From assembly GCA_030248225.1 (NCBI GenBank), contig JASANE010003719.1:1-64000 (forward strand): a stretch of DNA of 64,000 nucleotides, given 5' to 3'. This stretch comes from Trileptium ribeirensis. Lineage: Eukaryota > Nematoda > Enoplea > Enoplida > Thoracostomopsidae. The notes beneath the pieces are model-generated. The model had not been told where the DNA came from. It did no database searches and was given only the letters and a program-made list of their open reading frames with translations. Positions 60,001 through 64,000 of this stretch are shown here, piece after piece. The translations under genes and the position numbers were made by a program. The stretch's first letter is position 1. Every line of letters begins with the position of its first letter.

Positions 60001-63000
60001 ATGGTCATGGAATATGTCACATACGTTTTGTAATAGTAAAAGCATTTTACAGCAACTTAATGTCCCCTGCTTGTCTGTTGACGCATATTTCGTCAAAATA
60101 ATCTCTAGGTTTGAAATTTGTATATTGCGCCTCTAGGAATTTCATGAACAAAACAACATCTTGCAAAGTTCGTGAGGCAGTTTGTTTGTATTGAAAAGCT
60201 TTCCTATACGTTTTACTGGTATTCTCTTTCACAAATTGTTGATCATGTTTTAGTGTTTATTGCTGTCGCTGTGTTTCAGTAGGTAGAACAGTAAGTTTGC
60301 CTGGATGTCATGTGCCCAAAGATCGACTTAAATAAATGTTGCAGTAAATGAAATTAAACAATCTGGATTTGTACGTCTAGATTAGTTTCTAATATCTTCA
60401 CCGTTGGATGGCTCTCGTTGCTCTCTTCAATTGTCGCTTCAAGCGTATTCCAGGTTATACGCACATAAGCTTGTCATATACAACTACCTAACGTACACGC
60501 TAATTTCTCGATAACTGTACGTGTGACAAACAGTCCTTAGCTTAAAAGCTTTTTAGCTAGGTCTTAATCTCTCGCTAATTTTCTATTTCTTATCACCTTT
60601 GGTACCACACAGTAAGCAATTCTAGACGTTTATTGTCGTGGATAATTTATCAAAACTAGTTTATAATTTATTGTTGATGTTCCTGGCAACTACTAATTTA
60701 TTTATGTATGTACCGGAGCTTTACCTTTTACTGCATGAGCATGAGCCTATTGCCATTTACAAAAAAACTTCTAAGACTGATTAAAGCACTAAAATCTGCT
60801 TTTGTCACAGTCGTGAGGCTGTGACATTGTTTTCGCACTTAGTCTAATTGTGTACGATACATATTCTTCATTACACTAACTTAGCAGCAGTATGTCTGCA
60901 AACTTAATGCTCAAATATAACGCCGTTAATCATTGTTTCATCACACTTTTATTAGTATTTGGGGAAAGGGTCTAACAGTTTAATTTCGGACGTTGTCGTC
61001 AAATTGCCTTGCAAAAGTGGCGACTGACCTGTGATGCGGGACTGTTGGTAAACTGAATGAGGCCTCTTGCTGCTGTAAAATAGGTTACCAAATAGAGTTT
61101 TTGAATATAAGCATCGAGAGTTTGCATTGCCTTTATAATATGGATTGTACACTACGTACTGGCGCATAGGATAATTGAATACGATAACAATTTTGACTGT
61201 AGTAGCAGAAGTTAAGATAAAACATAGTCCATTGAAATAAACTGAAAACATTATAATGTTCAATTTTGTAGATCTGAACTTAATCGTATTACTGAGTCAG
61301 TAGAAACAGAGGTATTACAATTTTTCTAAACAGCATAATTTAAGACACATCAAGCAGAAAAGAAGTGGATGTAACTGTAGCTTAGTGTTTTGATGTTGCT
61401 TTTTACCGTTTATATGTGCTGAATGAGTCGTCGTCTTGGACTTTTTAAATGTTTATTGTATGTAAATAGGTTTTTACTAATAAGGTAATCTAACTAATTT
61501 TTACGGTTAGTGTCGTTGTATAAAAACGTTCAACTCATCCAAATCAATTTTAATTAAATGATTTAGTAGTCGCAAGTTAATACTGTGATATATCATATTG
61601 CAACAGTTACTAAATAAGATTATTACCAAGACAGGGTCAACAGAGGCTATGTCAGTCTATAACAAAATTTAAAATCTGTCGCGTAATTAGTCAGATCTCG
61701 CGGAATTGGTGTATTAGTTTGATACTGAAAATTCGTTTATAAGAGTATTAATAATATCCTGAGTGATCACGTTAAACTTCGAAATTGTATGCTTAATTGC
61801 GTTGACAATAGAACACAATCAGCTTTTCAATTAAATATACAATATATAAAAGTCTCGCTATGCACTGCGCCAGTCGCCGAGTGGCCAAATTCCAGGGCAA
61901 TTCTGTGATAGCAACTTCCACCCAATGCGATGGCTTTCGTTTTTTGTCACATTCACCAAGCTGTTGCATTGTTTTTGATTTTTTGAGTGCGTATTACATT
62001 TTCCTACCGGGGATTGGTATATGATATAAAAATATAAAATGAACATCGAAGCGCTGAGCTTTTGCACCAATAAAAGTGGTTGAAGTTCTACGCTGCTGTG
62101 ATGCATTTCTTTCGGAAAAAGACGCTCATCATCTAAGACAAAAAGTGGCGAACACTTCTGTTTTCAACAGCTGAACTTTTTTTCTTCCTACGACATAAAT
62201 AATTGAAATTATTTTTGCCGTAAATAGATTAGCTTGCAATCTGGTCGCCACACTAATGCAGAACTCTGTCAAAACAGCCGATTTTATCACAGTAATAGTA
62301 ATATTGGCTCATAAAACAATAGATTATGATTTTTTATATTGGATGCGTTTCAAGACTTGCACAAACCGATAAACGCAAAACGCGCTCGATAATTTTTAAT
62401 GACCTGTGATAAAACAATGCACATTTAAGACGAAATTAGTACGAATCTCAACGTTTTATAAGAAAACTGATTTGGTTCAAACCTTCACTGTGCCAACTGC
62501 TTCCTATATCTTGTGACCGCTTAGCTGTAAGTCAATTTTTATAATGCAGTATCTGTAGTGTGTAGTCTGCAAGATCATATCATTGGTGTTATTCTGCCGA
62601 CACTCAAGCCACGAAAGTGTGTGAAAAACACCTACTTGAATCAAAATCCGTGAATTTTTCATTACAGAATGAGTTTATAATAGATGGACTTTTATGTAGC
62701 TTATGTGTTTACCATACATATGTATAATTATATGGTTGGTGCATACCATTGCATTCATAAATGTCCCAAATTTTGCTTTAAAATACGGAGACAAAAACAT
62801 ACCTATTGCCCAAACTCAGAATCGGCAAATTTTCTGTTGTCAATTGGCGATAAATAAACTGATTTGGTAAGGTACAACATTAAATGCATTGAATTATTTG
62901 AACTCGATTTGGGCAGTCCCTTGAAATTATTATGTTTACCGTTTGAACGAGCGATAAAGCGATATTTATAGATCCAACGGTTACAGCGGAGAACTTGCTT

Positions 63001-63745
63001 CTCAAAATTTGGCGCTTCATTCAATACGCCAAAGCAATATAATTTTATTTGAAAAAGAATCTGACATAACACATAAGCGAATGATTTCAGATAAACGAAC
63101 GTTGGACTAACAGCCAAAACCATTTTGTGGACGACTGTAAACGTGCATTTCACATATTAACATAATTTCCTGTATCGTATGACGAATGACGGGTTAATGT
63201 GTCATTTTCGAAGGTATAAAAGATAAGACTTCAAAGCTTAAAAGGATAGACAACAAATGTATTCGAGATCTACAGAGGTATTTGTGATCTGTACCACTGT
63301 ACAGCTGTGGTCGTTGAGAGCAAATCAGTATTAGTTTTGTTCATTGTATGGGCATTTAAAATAACTTGTGTAGCGCTTCAGCTGATATTAAATCAAACTG
63401 CAGTACATATGCACAAATTACGTTCATGAACGCGCTTCATAGTATTACAGCGAAATCAATAAAAATACAAAACTTCATAAGCAACAACATATTTGCAATG
63501 ACTTTGAATGGTCTGTCTCTTTTCTTCAATTAAGTAGTTATTCGAATATTAACAATAGAACAGTTGTTAAACCTGGATAATGCGTTGCAAAACTTAAGTC
63601 AGATATCTAAGTTGCAACCAATCCCAGCAAATGTTGGAATGATTCTGCCGAAAAACGAATTTTGTCTCCGCATATTTTGCAAAACTCGAAACAACATGAA
63701 GATATCAGTGGAAAAACTGTTTAAAGTTTTTTTGCAAACCCGATA
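54047..63745. other. 9.7-kb AT-rich intergenic stretch with small palindromes
   Basis: No gene recognised. The longest frames (62803-63153 minus, 116 codons; 60952-61263 minus, 103 codons) lack any motif or splice context that I can name. Small structures: a 22-bp palindrome CCACAAATTTAAAAATTTGTGG at 57482-57503, a direct repeat around CACCCAGTAATT (57524 and 57595), and a hairpin at 58899-58935. 58370-59060 is richer in CG-containing words (TTCGC, GCGAA) than its surroundings. Confidence 0.4.
58899..58935. other. Perfect 12-bp hairpin
   Basis: AACAGAATCGTG and CACGATTCTGTT are exact complements separated by a 13-base loop (TACTTTCCTTTTG). It lies inside overlapping open frames on both strands (58827-59072), neither recognised. 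Confidence 0.7.
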
Positions 63746-64000
63746 AAAAATTAACCTAAGCGAATTTGTATCACGGATTATCTAGTACTTGCTAAGATCA
63801 GGGGGACATGAGGATTATTTCCCTGAGGCTTGAACCTCGATTCCTCGGATCTAGCCAATCCCACCTGATCCCCATGAGGCTTCGGGCGCCGACCGCGTGC
63901 AGGAAAATATTATAGAAAATCTTGAAAAACCTGGGGAAATAGTCGAAATTGGCAAAATTTATGGGTAAATTGGCCTAAATTAGTTGTAAGTTGGCAAAAA
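63746..64000. other. Right edge: GC-richer repeat-like segment
   Basis: 63790-63905 is GC-rich with CATGAGG and CCTGA words repeated in both orientations. It is followed by AAATTGGCAAAA-type sequence reminiscent of 38400-38500 in the palindrome arm. It is probably a repeat cut by the window end. Confidence 0.35.

Noticed and set aside
61862..61935. tRNA Ser/Leu-like words (GTCGCCGAGTGGCC)
   Set aside because: No acceptor stem, anticodon arm or T-loop could be placed at the right spacing.
63790..63905. GGTTCAAGCC on the minus strand, like an RNA polymerase III B box
   Set aside because: No A box at a suitable distance and no cloverleaf; possibly a SINE fragment but not supportable.

Overview
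This is animal DNA, most likely from a nematode. It is AT-rich, gene-poor and full of transposable elements, with host exons separated by 0.5-2.6 kb introns. The nematode guess rests on the style of the BEL/Pao polymerases (YVDN in the reverse transcriptase catalytic loop, followed by an 'MNLRE/MNLQE' segment) and is an inference. I saw no operon, CRISPR array, rRNA or convincing tRNA.

Layout. (1) 1 to about 4.3 kb, minus strand: a decayed BEL/Pao retrotransposon (A), running off the left edge, with an internal deletion of the reverse transcriptase palm. (2) About 5.17-15.83 kb, plus strand: the only recognisable host gene, six exons of a degenerin/epithelial sodium channel (DEG/ENaC) subunit ending with the pore/TM2 exon. 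The exons for the N-terminus and TM1 are not seen; element A and an A/C-rich tract lie where they would be. The first intron seen holds a 574-bp foldback element. (3) 15.8-26.7 kb: noncoding DNA with dispersed repeats and a 7 x 36-bp minisatellite. (4) 26.7-27.4 kb, minus: the C-terminal part of a piggyBac transposase, cut by an LTR. (5) 27,375-50,022: an inverted repeat of about 22 kb centred near 38,815. Its left arm carries BEL/Pao element B1 (minus, fairly complete, lightly mutated). Its right arm carries the related B2 (plus, heavily decayed). Between them are two 2.2-kb inverted spacer arms around a 390-bp loop. B2 is followed without a break by the start of a third copy (B3) that shares its LTR. 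(6) 50-64 kb: noncoding DNA with a hAT-like MITE, GAGCC-rich repeats and short palindromes.

How the parts work together. The B elements carry the usual BEL/Pao gag-protease-RT-RNase H-integrase frame. In the position where some LTR elements carry env, both also carry an open frame of about 380 codons whose C-terminal two thirds look like an SGNH/GDSL-type hydrolase. Ahead of its start codon both copies keep a splice-acceptor-like T-rich tract. This accessory gene is the best candidate in the window for something undescribed. The large palindrome, whose spacer arms look more alike than the elements inside it, is the second.
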